Shown here one piece after another: positions 18,766-27,211 of a stretch of DNA of 64,000 nucleotides (position 1 is the stretch's first letter; each line of letters begins with the position of its first letter). The notes under the pieces were generated by a model that saw only the letters and a program-made list of their open reading frames with translations, was not told the origin of the DNA and did no database searches. The stretch is from Enterococcus sp. BWB1-3 (GTDB taxonomy: Bacteria; Bacillota; Bacilli; Lactobacillales; Enterococcaceae): positions 62,001 to 126,000 of the forward strand of contig NZ_JADOEP010000008.1 of the NCBI RefSeq assembly GCF_016745275.1, read 5' to 3'. The position numbers and the translations under genes are program-made.

Positions 18766-19398
18766 CTGTTTCCTCCTCTACAATAGGTAATTCAAAATAT
18801 ATTCACCTAAACCTTCCAAATTCTTGATATACAAAGATTTACAATCTATTTTCGCCCCTCACTTGCAACAATCTAATTATGCTGTCTTAGATAGTGAAGT
18901 AAACGCGTTACAATGGGCAGTATTGAATCACAGTACTTGATCCAGGACTCCGATCAGATTGTAATTTATATTAAAAGGTATTTTATAAATGATATTCAAT
19001 AATAGAAAATTTTAACTTATGTGGTTCAATGATAGGAACGAGCAGCTAGTGGGATTGCCCGTCTCACTAAAATAAATAAACTAGTGAGAGGGTATGCAAT
19101 GCTCTGATGGGGATAAATTTATCAAAATTTATTCCCTATCCAAAGAGACAGCGGTATGCGAACTGACAATCAGATACGTTAGCAATAATTCATTCCTGTA
19201 TTAAAAGTCTGCTTCTTTGAATGCTCGTCGCATGTCTTATGGTCATGCAAGACAAACTGCCAATTAAGTTGACTATTAATTTATTTGCACAACTCTCTGC
19301 ATGTGAACACAGGAAAAGATGAACCTGTTTTCCACAACCGATAGAACAAGTCTGAAACACATTTTTAACTACTTTCATTAAAGCTTTTTCCTATTTTC
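18766..19398. other. Gene-free 633-base stretch with repeats
   Basis: No supported gene. It contains two near copies of CTAGTGRGA, one in a hairpin with TCTCACTA (19047-19069) and one at 19081, a longer stem GGGGATAAATTT / AAATTTATTCCC (19109-19135), and CTCGTCGCATGTCT at 19224-19237. The last is identical to part of the repeat block at 48657-48670. It looks like the remains of intergenic repeat elements. I see no strong promoter for the adhesin gene and no clear terminator for the pil genes here. Confidence 0.5.
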
Positions 19399-20031
19399 TC
19401 ATTCAACTGGTTTGCCGGTTTCTGCATAAGAGATGTAATACATTTGCATAATAATACTTGCTGAAAAAGCATAAGCATCTTCTCCGACAGCATCAGGATT
19501 GCAGCGATAACTCACTTGTCCAATTTTGGTAAATCGTTGCGCAGACTCCAGTTCTTTCACAAAGTTAAGTAAATCTGATTCATTCCTCGCAAGAATGTCA
19601 ATTCCAACGGTCGTATTCTGCAACTGTTTCAGCTGCCCGGCTGCGGAAACTTCTCCACTTTCACCACTTTCCGGATCTGGGAAGATGACTGCATTGTCAA
19701 AAGAAATATGCTGAAGAGAAATGCCCAATGATTCATCCAGCTGTCTAAGCTGATCAAAATATTTCTGTAATTGGAGTCCATTGGGAATAACCGGTTCGTT
19801 TTTAACCGTATCCGACTCCAATAATGTTGGCAGATTCTCCACTTTTCTCAATAAATTATCTTGCTGTTTGATTTCTTCATTAACGGCAGACAATTTTTGA
19901 TTCAATTCTCCCAGTTCCTTACTTTTAGGCGCAATAATCAAAAACCAGCTGACGATACTCAGCGAAACGATGGCAATCAAAATCAACACTGAAATAGATA
20001 TATGTTTTTTGGTAAACAATACTCTATTCAT
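19399..20031 (-). CDS. pilO: Type IV pilus assembly protein PilO
   Basis: 210 aa: a short cytoplasmic N-terminus, one membrane helix at about 14-33 (ISVLILIAIVSLSIVSWFL), a coiled coil at about 40-70 (LGELNQKLSAVNEEIKQ), then a small extracellular alpha/beta domain. This is the PilO layout. It overlaps pilN by 8 bases and completes the pilM-pilN-pilO trio, which forms the alignment complex linking the cytoplasmic motor to the outer part. In a Gram-positive cell there is no PilP/PilQ to contact, and none is present. The assignment rests on architecture and order more than on conserved residues. Confidence 0.8.
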   Translation of the reverse strand: MNRVLFTKKHISISVLILIAIVSLSIVSWFLIIAPKSKELGELNQKLSAVNEEIKQQDNLLRKVENLPTLLESDTVKNEPVIPNGLQLQKYFDQLRQLDESLGISLQHISFDNAVIFPDPESGESGEVSAAGQLKQLQNTTVGIDILARNESDLLNFVKELESAQRFTKIGQVSYRCNPDAVGEDAYAFSASIIMQMYYISYAETGKPVE

Positions 20032-20638
20032 CAGCAGCCTCTCCCTTCATCAAAACTACAGGGACATCTGCCATTTTCAGCCGAACTGCAAACTCCGCTT
20101 CTGCATAATCATTGTCGCGACTCATTGAGATCGGCTGACAATCATAGACCCATTCAAGCATTTCAACATTCTCTTTAAAGCTTGGAGAATTGGAAAATAG
20201 GTCTCCTCTGAATTTAATGGTAATTGTAGGTAAAAGCTCTGTACCGTCTTCTCCTACCAACTTCTGGTTTCCTGCAGCTTCTCCTTCAGCCAGATAGACT
20301 TCATAATTTATCAGTGTCAAATTCAGCTTATGTGCAATATCATTAAACGCACTCATGATCGGCTCCATCAGTTTTTGTTCTCCCTTTAAAACTAGTAAAA
20401 AATCCTGCATCGCTTGTGACTGCGCCTGCTGCAGTTCATTGATTCTATTCTCCAGTTCAATTTTTTCTGTTTGAGCAATCTGAACATTGTTAGTATAGGT
20501 TCGTACTTGCGTTGTGAAAAAGAGGTGTGTAATCAGAAAAGCGATAATCAGGATCGCAGAAATCAAAGCTGTCGTAACAATGATGACATCCATGGCCCGA
20601 TTTTTTATAAATTTTTTCGGTAATAAGTTAACGTTCAT
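20024..20638 (-). CDS. pilN: Type IV pilus assembly protein PilN
   Basis: 204 aa. The N-terminus MNVNLLPKKF is the characteristic PilN motif that binds PilM (N-x-N/I-L-P). A membrane helix follows at about 18-42 and a coiled coil at about 48-75 (EKIELENRINELQQAQ). The rest is an extracytoplasmic alpha/beta domain. It starts 3 bases after the pilM stop and overlaps pilO by 8 bases. Its role is to form the PilN-PilO heterodimer in the membrane and recruit PilM. Confidence 0.87.
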   Translation of the reverse strand: MNVNLLPKKFIKNRAMDVIIVTTALISAILIIAFLITHLFFTTQVRTYTNNVQIAQTEKIELENRINELQQAQSQAMQDFLLVLKGEQKLMEPIMSAFNDIAHKLNLTLINYEVYLAEGEAAGNQKLVGEDGTELLPTITIKFRGDLFSNSPSFKENVEMLEWVYDCQPISMSRDNDYAEAEFAVRLKMADVPVVLMKGEAADE

Positions 20639-20641
20639 TCA

Positions 20642-21676
20642 TCAAACCTCTTTCATCGACAAACCGGCAGCCAGTAAAAAGCGTTCCGGTAAACGTTTTT
20701 GATTCGAAAGCCTTAACGGTGACTGCAGCTCTTTCACCGGCAGTTCATTTGTTGCCTGGATGATCTTCAAAACTTCCTTGGTCAACAGCGGATGCCCGCC
20801 CACTAAATAAATTTGTACCAGCTCTTTTCCAGAAGAGATCTCCGTTTCAAAATAGTGGACAACATTTCGAATAGTTATCCCCAGGTTTTCCAGTTCTTCC
20901 AGTTCAACAACGTGGTTAAATTCTGTTTTCACGCCGTGTTCTGTTTCCAAAAATTTCCAGTTCACCTGGTTATAATCATCATGCTGAACATACACAGGGA
21001 CCAACTGCTCAAAAATAGTGATCGTTGCCATCCCAGCATCCAACTCCACTAACAGAAAATTCTCTCCCCAATTAATACGCTTCTGTAAAATACGAGAATA
21101 GACCAGAGCACTACAATCTACCCCTATAAGCTGTCCGCCGCTTTGGTGAATGCAATCTCCCACCTCCTCAATAAGAGGTGCCGAAGTAACTACAACCGGC
21201 ACTTTACCGTTTACAGCAAACCGATTGCGCTGAATCTTAACGGCGCGTTTAGCATTTTTTTCCTGACGGTGTCTGCCTCTTCTTCTATTTACTTTTTTCT
21301 TATTCTGCTGCTCAAGAATCAGCAAATCAAAAATAGGATTATCAAATGGCAACGAAATTGATTCCCCTAATTCAAAATACAAAAACTCTCGAATTTCCTT
21401 TTCAGATTTCATATCTCCCAAAGGTACCTGACGAATCAGAAGCTTTTCATTCATCACAGAAAATATAAAATCCGGGTTTCTCCTATGTACCTCTGCAGCA
21501 ATTTGTTGCAGAATATAAATGAACTCTTCCGGATTTCTTAATTTGCCATTTTTAAAAAAAGAACCATTTATTATTTTTTCTCCAAAGACGAGCTGATTAT
21601 TTCTTGTCGTGCAATATCTTAGAATATTTTTTTTGATATCAATACCGATTGCGGCATGTTTTCTTTTTCCAAACAT
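20642..21676 (-). CDS. pilM: Type IV pilus assembly protein PilM
   Basis: 344 aa from ATG 21676, preceded by AGGCAGG. The TTG-started form beginning at 21724 overlaps the prepilin peptidase gene and has no ribosome site. The actin-like ATPase fold of PilM is recognisable from AAIGIDIKKNILR near the N-terminus, VTSAPLIEEV in the middle, LLVELDAGMATITIF (phosphate-2-like) and IYLVGGHPLL (adenosine-like). It carries an unusual basic insert at about 125-145 (NKKKVNRRRGRHRQEKNAKR). It is cytoplasmic, binds the PilN N-terminus and links to the motor. Confidence 0.87.
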   Translation of the reverse strand: MFGKRKHAAIGIDIKKNILRYCTTRNNQLVFGEKIINGSFFKNGKLRNPEEFIYILQQIAAEVHRRNPDFIFSVMNEKLLIRQVPLGDMKSEKEIREFLYFELGESISLPFDNPIFDLLILEQQNKKKVNRRRGRHRQEKNAKRAVKIQRNRFAVNGKVPVVVTSAPLIEEVGDCIHQSGGQLIGVDCSALVYSRILQKRINWGENFLLVELDAGMATITIFEQLVPVYVQHDDYNQVNWKFLETEHGVKTEFNHVVELEELENLGITIRNVVHYFETEISSGKELVQIYLVGGHPLLTKEVLKIIQATNELPVKELQSPLRLSNQKRLPERFLLAAGLSMKEV

Positions 21677-21713
21677 TTTACTACCTGCCTTTTTCAATTT
21701 AGAGTCCCAAGTG

Positions 21714-22469
21714 TTACCTGCCAATACCTGCTGAAATTAGATAAACCAACACTGAACTGATTGCGATAAAGGGACCGAACGGAATATACTTCTGTCTTTC
21801 TTTTTTATAAGCAAACCAGATAAGAGCAAAAATAAGTGCAATAAGTGCTGCGAAAAACAAAGAAGCAAATACTTGAACAGGTCCCAGAAAAACACCTAAC
21901 ACGGCAAAAAGTTTTATATCACCGCCGCCCATTCCTTTTTTACTGACTTCTCCCAAAATATATAACGGAATAAAGCCTACCAGAAAACCAGCCGCCGGAT
22001 ACCACCAATGCTGATTTTGAGGAATGATGATTCGTTCTAAAACTGCTGCAATGAAAAACGGCAGTAATACTTTATTAGGAATAATCTGGTATAGAACATC
22101 AGATACACTGATAATCAGCAGTAAAGAAATCAACAGCCAGCCCACCAGCACTTCCGGAGAAAAATTGAACTGCATTGCCGTACCCATAAACAGAGTTCCG
22201 GTAAATAGCTCAAAAACAGGGGCAGCTGCCCCTATTTTTGATGTACAATATTTACATTTCCCTCTTAAGAAAATATAGGAAACAACCGGAATCAGCTGCC
22301 ACCAGGCCAGTTCATGCTGACAATTCTCACAGTGCGAGCGTCCCACCAGCGTCTCTTTACGGGGAATTCGATAGCCTGCAACCATGAAGAATGAGCCCAG
22401 ACACATTCCTATGACAAATATATAGCAATAAACGATACTTGAGGGTATTGTGTAACTCAATATATTCAT
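21714..22469 (-). CDS. pilD: Prepilin peptidase PilD (A24 family)
   Basis: 251 aa from ATG 22469 with an AAGGA site 7 bases upstream. A start at 22487 is less likely. It is a polytopic membrane aspartyl protease that removes the prepilin leader and may N-methylate the new end. The cytoplasmic zinc-type loop has both CxxC pairs (Cys47/50, Cys72/75). The catalytic aspartates are Asp124 (SVSDVLYQ) and Asp184 in GMGGGD. About eight helices are seen. It follows the major pilin gene by 44 bases. It is the only prepilin peptidase in the window. Confidence 0.93.
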   Translation of the reverse strand: MNILSYTIPSSIVYCYIFVIGMCLGSFFMVAGYRIPRKETLVGRSHCENCQHELAWWQLIPVVSYIFLRGKCKYCTSKIGAAAPVFELFTGTLFMGTAMQFNFSPEVLVGWLLISLLLIISVSDVLYQIIPNKVLLPFFIAAVLERIIIPQNQHWWYPAAGFLVGFIPLYILGEVSKKGMGGGDIKLFAVLGVFLGPVQVFASLFFAALIALIFALIWFAYKKERQKYIPFGPFIAISSVLVYLISAGIGR

Positions 22470-22513
22470 AAAAAATTCCTTCTTCATATAGTTGTAGTTG
22501 GATTACTAAAAAA

Positions 22514-23005
22514 TTAAAACAGGTTATCTCTTCTTAAGTTATTAATTTCTTGGGTATCTACTCCTACTGTTGTAGTTCCAATTTCTTGGGATGTTTTAGA
22601 GCCAGCAGTTAATTGTCCTGCCGGAATGTAAACCGTTAAAGTTCCCTCAGTATCTATTACAAAATTTACCTTATCAGGATCCGCCCACTTTGAAGTCCCT
22701 TCAAGCATTTTTGCATCAATAACCTCTTGTAATGAAAACTCGCCTAAAGAAGTTGAAGTAGGTACAAATGCCTTTGTAGGTGAGGCCTGATATAGCTTCG
22801 CAGCATTCAAAGCTTGTTGTACATCTGCAACTGCTGCATCTTCCCGTGAGTTTTGAATCACATTACCAATAGCTACTACACCAATTCCAGCAATAATTGC
22901 TAAAATTACTACTGTTGCCAATAATTCAATTAAAGTCATTCCTTTTTCATCTTTTAAAAGACGACTCATTCTGCTTTCTTCTTGAAACGTTAAAGCTTCT
23001 ATCAT
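22514..23005 (-). CDS. Major type IV pilin
   Basis: 163 aa from ATG 23005, with GGAGGAG upstream; Met13 is a possible shorter start. A textbook class III signal is present: KDEKG then MTLIELLATVVILAIIAGIGVVAI, cleaved after Gly22 to give Met1 and Glu5 of a mature pilin of 141 residues. The helix continues into an Ala/Val/Gln segment (AAVADVQQALNAAKLY) as in major pilins. The globular domain has no cysteine. It has its own 180-base upstream gap after pilC, which may allow separate or higher expression. The long basic leader resembles the other prepilins of this locus. Confidence 0.9.
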   Translation of the reverse strand: MIEALTFQEESRMSRLLKDEKGMTLIELLATVVILAIIAGIGVVAIGNVIQNSREDAAVADVQQALNAAKLYQASPTKAFVPTSTSLGEFSLQEVIDAKMLEGTSKWADPDKVNFVIDTEGTLTVYIPAGQLTAGSKTSQEIGTTTVGVDTQEINNLRRDNLF

Positions 23006-23185
23006 TTTTCGTTTCTCCTCCTGATTGTTTCTAATTTTATAGTTCATCTATATTAACTGGATGTCTAGGTTTCCAGTTAATAACACATTCGACGTTGAAC
23101 AAATTCTTCCAAGTGTTATTCACTCAAAAAATTATTCTATCTACTGCTGTTGCTTCAATTCAGCAGATATATTCATCATTCCTTT

Positions 23186-24397
23186 TTATCCCTGAATAGA
23201 ACCATACATGGAAAACATCGGAATCATAATTGCGGCAATGATGAAGCCGACAATACCGCTGATAATCAGCATAACCAAAGGTTCCATTATGGTCTTAATC
23301 CGAACACTCATTTCATCTGCTTCAGCCTCAAAAATCTTGCTTAACTTTTCCAGCATATCTTCAAGAGAGCCTGTATTTTCACCGATCTTTACCATCTGTG
23401 TTGCCAGAATCGGGACCACACTGTTTTGTGAAAAAACCTCACTGATTCTCCCGCCCTGCTCTACCTCTGTTTCACATTGTTGAATCATATTTCTAACAAA
23501 CTGATTATTCACAACTTCTTTACTCATTGACAATGCTGTAACCATAGGAACAGAACTTGACAATAAAGAAGACAACGTCGTCATAAATACAGAGAAATAG
23601 CTTTTTTGGATAAACTCTCCAAAGATCGGTGCCTTCAGTTTGAATGTGTCATATTGAAGCTGAAATGCAGGGTTCTTTTTCCCGATGAAAATCCCCAGCC
23701 AGATAAGGAAAATAATCAACACAATCACGCCCCCTCTAGTCTGAAGAAATTCACTGATCTTCATGGTTATTTTCGTAATCAACGGCAGTTCTGCATCAAA
23801 GCTTTCAAAAACTCCCACGAACATAGGAACGATTGAAAGCATTAAAAATATTCCTACCCCTATAGAAGCTATCAACATGAGGATTGGGTAGATCATTGCA
23901 GTGATTATACTGCTGCGGTTCGCAGAGCTTTTTTCATAGTAGTTGGCCATCTGCTGTAAATTTTTCTCCAATGAGCCAGACATCTCAGCTACCGCAATAA
24001 CATTAACCAGTAATGTCGGAAAGGCATTGGGATGTTTACGATAACTTTCAGACAAAGTAGACCCCGCCTCCAAATCCTGCTTTACTTCTGTCAGTATTTT
24101 CTTAAACTTCTTATCCTGCTGCTGTTCCTCCAACATGTTTGCTGCTTCCAGCACCGTAATGCCGGAAGTAATCAGTGTTGAATACTGCTGTAAATATGCG
24201 ACCAGTACTTTTAAACTGATTTTGGAAAACAAGTTGAGTTCCTTATTAGCTGCCGTCTCTTTTTGCTCAACTAATGACAGCGGCTTAATATGCTTTTTTT
24301 TCAGCAGGCTGTTCGCTTCAATTACTGAATTAGCGCGAATACTCCCTCGCATTTTCTCACCAGTGTATTTCATCCCCTGATAAGTAAACAACGCCAC
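23186..24397 (-). CDS. pilC: Type IV pilus inner-membrane platform protein PilC
   Basis: 403 aa of the GspF/PilC family. It has two repeated cytoplasmic helical domains (about 60-165 and 265-365), each led by FxxxLxxLLxSGxxxxxAL-type motifs (YLQQYSTLITSGITVLEA; FMTTLSSLLSSSVPMVTAL). Three membrane helices lie at about 165-190, 210-235 and 372-395. GSLEKNLQQMANYYE and GSLEDMLEKLSKIFE are the duplicated family signatures. It overlaps the pilT stop by one base. It is the membrane rotor base on which PilB and PilT act. Confidence 0.95.
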   Translation of the reverse strand: MALFTYQGMKYTGEKMRGSIRANSVIEANSLLKKKHIKPLSLVEQKETAANKELNLFSKISLKVLVAYLQQYSTLITSGITVLEAANMLEEQQQDKKFKKILTEVKQDLEAGSTLSESYRKHPNAFPTLLVNVIAVAEMSGSLEKNLQQMANYYEKSSANRSSIITAMIYPILMLIASIGVGIFLMLSIVPMFVGVFESFDAELPLITKITMKISEFLQTRGGVIVLIIFLIWLGIFIGKKNPAFQLQYDTFKLKAPIFGEFIQKSYFSVFMTTLSSLLSSSVPMVTALSMSKEVVNNQFVRNMIQQCETEVEQGGRISEVFSQNSVVPILATQMVKIGENTGSLEDMLEKLSKIFEAEADEMSVRIKTIMEPLVMLIISGIVGFIIAAIMIPMFSMYGSIQG

Positions 24398-25632
24398 TAA
24401 AAATCACTTCCTTCTTCGAGATAACTTTCTGCAATCTCTGCATCTACACGTTGAGACTGGACCAGCTGTGTGATTGAGCCGCTCATCGTATGCATACCTT
24501 CGGTTTTACCCATTTGAAGCATGTTGCTGATTTGATGTGTCTTTCCGGAGCGAATAATACTGGCAATCCCTTTAGTATTAATCAGCATTTCCGTGGCGGC
24601 TGCTCTGCCTTTGCCATCTCGCGTCGGCAGAAGCCTCTGAGACAAGATACCTACAAGCGCTCCTGCCAGCTGTGTACGAACCTGCGACTGCTGCTCTGCC
24701 GGAAAAACATCAACAATCCGTTCAATCGTTGAAGGAGCACTGGATGTATGCAGTGTGCCTAAAACCAAATGCCCGGTTTCAGCTGCAGTCAGAGCAATTG
24801 AAATTGTTTCGAAATCCCGCATTTCTCCTACCAGAATCACGTCCGGATCCTGCCGTAAGGCTGCTCTCAGACCATTGGAAAATGACGCTGTATCCCGACC
24901 GATTTCTCTTTGGGAAATAATGCTTTTCTTATGATTATGTATATATTCCACAGGGTCTTCCAATGTAAGAACATGGGTTTTTTTCGTATCATTCAGGTAG
25001 TCAAGCATAGCGGCAAGTGTTGTCGATTTACCAGAACCGGTTGGTCCGGTCACAAGAAACAAGCCCTGACTTTTGTGAATCATTCTGCGCAACGCATCTG
25101 GAACACCCAAAGAATCCAAGTTTGGAATCTCAATGGGAATCTGACGTAATGCGATGGCCACTTCATCCATCTGCTTAAAAATATTTACCCGGAAGCGGCT
25201 GACATTTTTTAACTCATAAGCCAAATCCACTTCGCCCAGTTCATTAAAATCCGCCCATTGTTTTTTTGTACAGATAGATTCCCCCATAGCAGAAATTTTA
25301 TCTGAATACAAAACCGGCATTCCTTCTATCGGCTGCAGATTTCCATGCAGACGAAACATCGGCGGAACTCCTTCAATAAGGTGAATATCTGATACCTTCT
25401 TTTCAACCGCCAATCTAAGCCAGTCGTCCAACTGCTTCTTAGGCGAAACCGAACCGCTGACGGATGCAGAAGCAGCGGGCCGGATTGGATCATCAGAAGC
25501 TGTCATTGCCTCTGAATAGCGTGAACGGTAGTCCTGATTTGAGATTCGACGTCTCGTGACTCCCTCCTGCTCTCTGTTTCTGTACTTTTTTGGACGTTCT
25601 GTTTCCCACTCTCTCAACTGCTTCATCCCCAT
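24397..25632 (-). CDS. pilT: Type IV pilus retraction ATPase PilT
   Basis: 411 aa. It is a hexameric secretion ATPase with Walker A GPTGSGKS (about 196-203), the Asp box EDPVEYIH (about 225), Walker B VILVGEMRD (about 265-273) and the His box GHLVLGTLHTSSA (about 287-299). GEMRDFETISIALTAAETGH and the AIRNLIRE-like GIASIIRSGKTHQI (about 355-368) identify the PilT retraction branch, not a second PilB. An extra N-terminal segment of about 65 residues, basic then Ala/Ser-rich, is absent from typical 345-aa PilT. It sits between pilB and pilC, so the pilus is expected to be retractile and could drive twitching or DNA uptake. Confidence 0.92.
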   Translation of the reverse strand: MGMKQLREWETERPKKYRNREQEGVTRRRISNQDYRSRYSEAMTASDDPIRPAASASVSGSVSPKKQLDDWLRLAVEKKVSDIHLIEGVPPMFRLHGNLQPIEGMPVLYSDKISAMGESICTKKQWADFNELGEVDLAYELKNVSRFRVNIFKQMDEVAIALRQIPIEIPNLDSLGVPDALRRMIHKSQGLFLVTGPTGSGKSTTLAAMLDYLNDTKKTHVLTLEDPVEYIHNHKKSIISQREIGRDTASFSNGLRAALRQDPDVILVGEMRDFETISIALTAAETGHLVLGTLHTSSAPSTIERIVDVFPAEQQSQVRTQLAGALVGILSQRLLPTRDGKGRAAATEMLINTKGIASIIRSGKTHQISNMLQMGKTEGMHTMSGSITQLVQSQRVDAEIAESYLEEGSDF

Positions 25633-25644
25633 TCATTCAATATG

Positions 25645-27198
25645 TCATTCCTGTGCAGCAACTTTTAATACCTCTTCAATTGTTGTATAGCCAGCCAGAA
25701 CCTTTTCCAATCCATCATCAATCAGGAATTTCATTCCCTGCTGACGGACATACTGCTGCAGTTCATCATTGGTTGCCTGTCTGGTAATCATCCTTCTCAG
25801 TTCCGGTGTTACCGTCAACAGCTCCTGTACAGCCATTCGCCCCTGATAGCCTGTATACCCACATTTTGCACAGCCTTTCCCTTTGGCCAGTCGGCGGGCA
25901 TGCAGCTGATTTTCTTCTAAAAAGGCTGCTTCAGCTGCTGAAGCAGTCTCTTCTATTTTGCAGCCCGAACAAATAGTTCGAACCAAACGCTGAGCAAGTA
26001 CTCCAGCCAAAGAATTCGCAACAAGAAAGGTATCTACACCCATATCCACCAGACGATTGATGGTACTCACAGAGCCATTGGTATGCAGTGTGGACAGGAC
26101 CAAATGTCCAGTCATAGAAGCACGTATGGCAATCTCAGCTGTCTCACCGTCTCGGATTTCTCCGACCATGACAACATTAGGGTCCTGCCGTAAAATAGAG
26201 CGCAATCCACTGGCGAAAGACAAGCCGATACTGCTGTTTACTGCCACCTGATTGATTCCTTCCAGCTGATACTCCACAGGGTCCTCTACAGTAATAATAT
26301 TGACATTGGGTTTGTTCAACTCTCCCAGAGCGGCATATAAAGTAGAAGATTTCCCTGAACCTGTAGGCCCCGTAACAAGAATAATTCCATGAGGCTGCTT
26401 TAAAAGGTTGCGAAACTCTATCAGCATCTGAGTATTGAACTTAAAATCTTCCAGTTTTCGAATACCTACGGAACGATCCAATATCCGAATAACTACTTTT
26501 TCACCATGAATAGTCGGTAACACAGATACCCGAAGATCAATGATTTTATGTCCGTCTTTAAGCATTGCTCGACCATCCTGAGGCACACGTATTTCAGTTA
26601 TATCCAGAGAAGAAATAATTTTCAAACGTGACGTCACTGCTGACTGAATATTTTTTGGCAGTATTTTCAATTCCTTCATTTCTCCATCTGTTCGAATTCG
26701 AACAGCCAGATACTTTTCCTGCGGATCAAAATGGATATCACTGGCTCTCCGGTCAATCGCATCATGGATCAATGTGTTCACCAGTTTGATAATCGGCGAA
26801 TCGTCATTGCCCGTTTCACTGAATGCCGCACTTTCCTTTTCCGGCAGATCTGATTCAAGCAGACCTTCCATATTAATTTCTGATGGGTAGTCACGAACAA
26901 TCAACTGTTGAATATCTGCCTCGTTTGCTTTAACCGGCTCAATCAACAATCCTGTAATCAAACGCAATTCATTTAGTGCAGCATAATCACCAGGATTGCT
27001 CATAGCTACAACCAAACGATTGCGTTTTCTTTTTATCGGAAACACACTATACTGTTTCGCAAAACTTCTTGGAATCAGCTCCAGTAATTGTTTATCCAGT
27101 GAACTATTGAAAAGATCAATGGTTTGATGTTTGATCGAGGAACGCTCACTGACAGGTCTGCTCCGATGTCTTCCAATTGGTCGCTCTTCTTGTCTCAC
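25645..27198 (-). CDS. pilB: Type IV pilus extension ATPase PilB
   Basis: 517 aa of the GspE/PilB family. A shortened N1 domain (about 25-105) is followed by the ATPase core: Walker A GPTGSGKS (277-284), Asp box EDPVEYQLEGINQ (from 305), Walker B VVMVGEIRD (342-350) and His box GHLVLSTLHTN (364-374). A zinc tetracysteine module, typical of PilB and lacking in PilT, lies between the pairs Cys410/413 and Cys443/446. It powers pilin assembly on the PilC platform. It is 13 bases after the large minor pilin gene and 12 before pilT. Confidence 0.95.
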   Translation of the reverse strand: MRQEERPIGRHRSRPVSERSSIKHQTIDLFNSSLDKQLLELIPRSFAKQYSVFPIKRKRNRLVVAMSNPGDYAALNELRLITGLLIEPVKANEADIQQLIVRDYPSEINMEGLLESDLPEKESAAFSETGNDDSPIIKLVNTLIHDAIDRRASDIHFDPQEKYLAVRIRTDGEMKELKILPKNIQSAVTSRLKIISSLDITEIRVPQDGRAMLKDGHKIIDLRVSVLPTIHGEKVVIRILDRSVGIRKLEDFKFNTQMLIEFRNLLKQPHGIILVTGPTGSGKSSTLYAALGELNKPNVNIITVEDPVEYQLEGINQVAVNSSIGLSFASGLRSILRQDPNVVMVGEIRDGETAEIAIRASMTGHLVLSTLHTNGSVSTINRLVDMGVDTFLVANSLAGVLAQRLVRTICSGCKIEETASAAEAAFLEENQLHARRLAKGKGCAKCGYTGYQGRMAVQELLTVTPELRRMITRQATNDELQQYVRQQGMKFLIDDGLEKVLAGYTTIEEVLKVAAQE

Positions 27199-27211
27199 AT
27201 TGCTCTCCCCT

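Noticed and set aside
18901-19190. Structured RNA or riboswitch in the gap before the adhesin gene
   Set aside because: Hairpins are present, but no known RNA class could be recognised and the repeats look like element remains.
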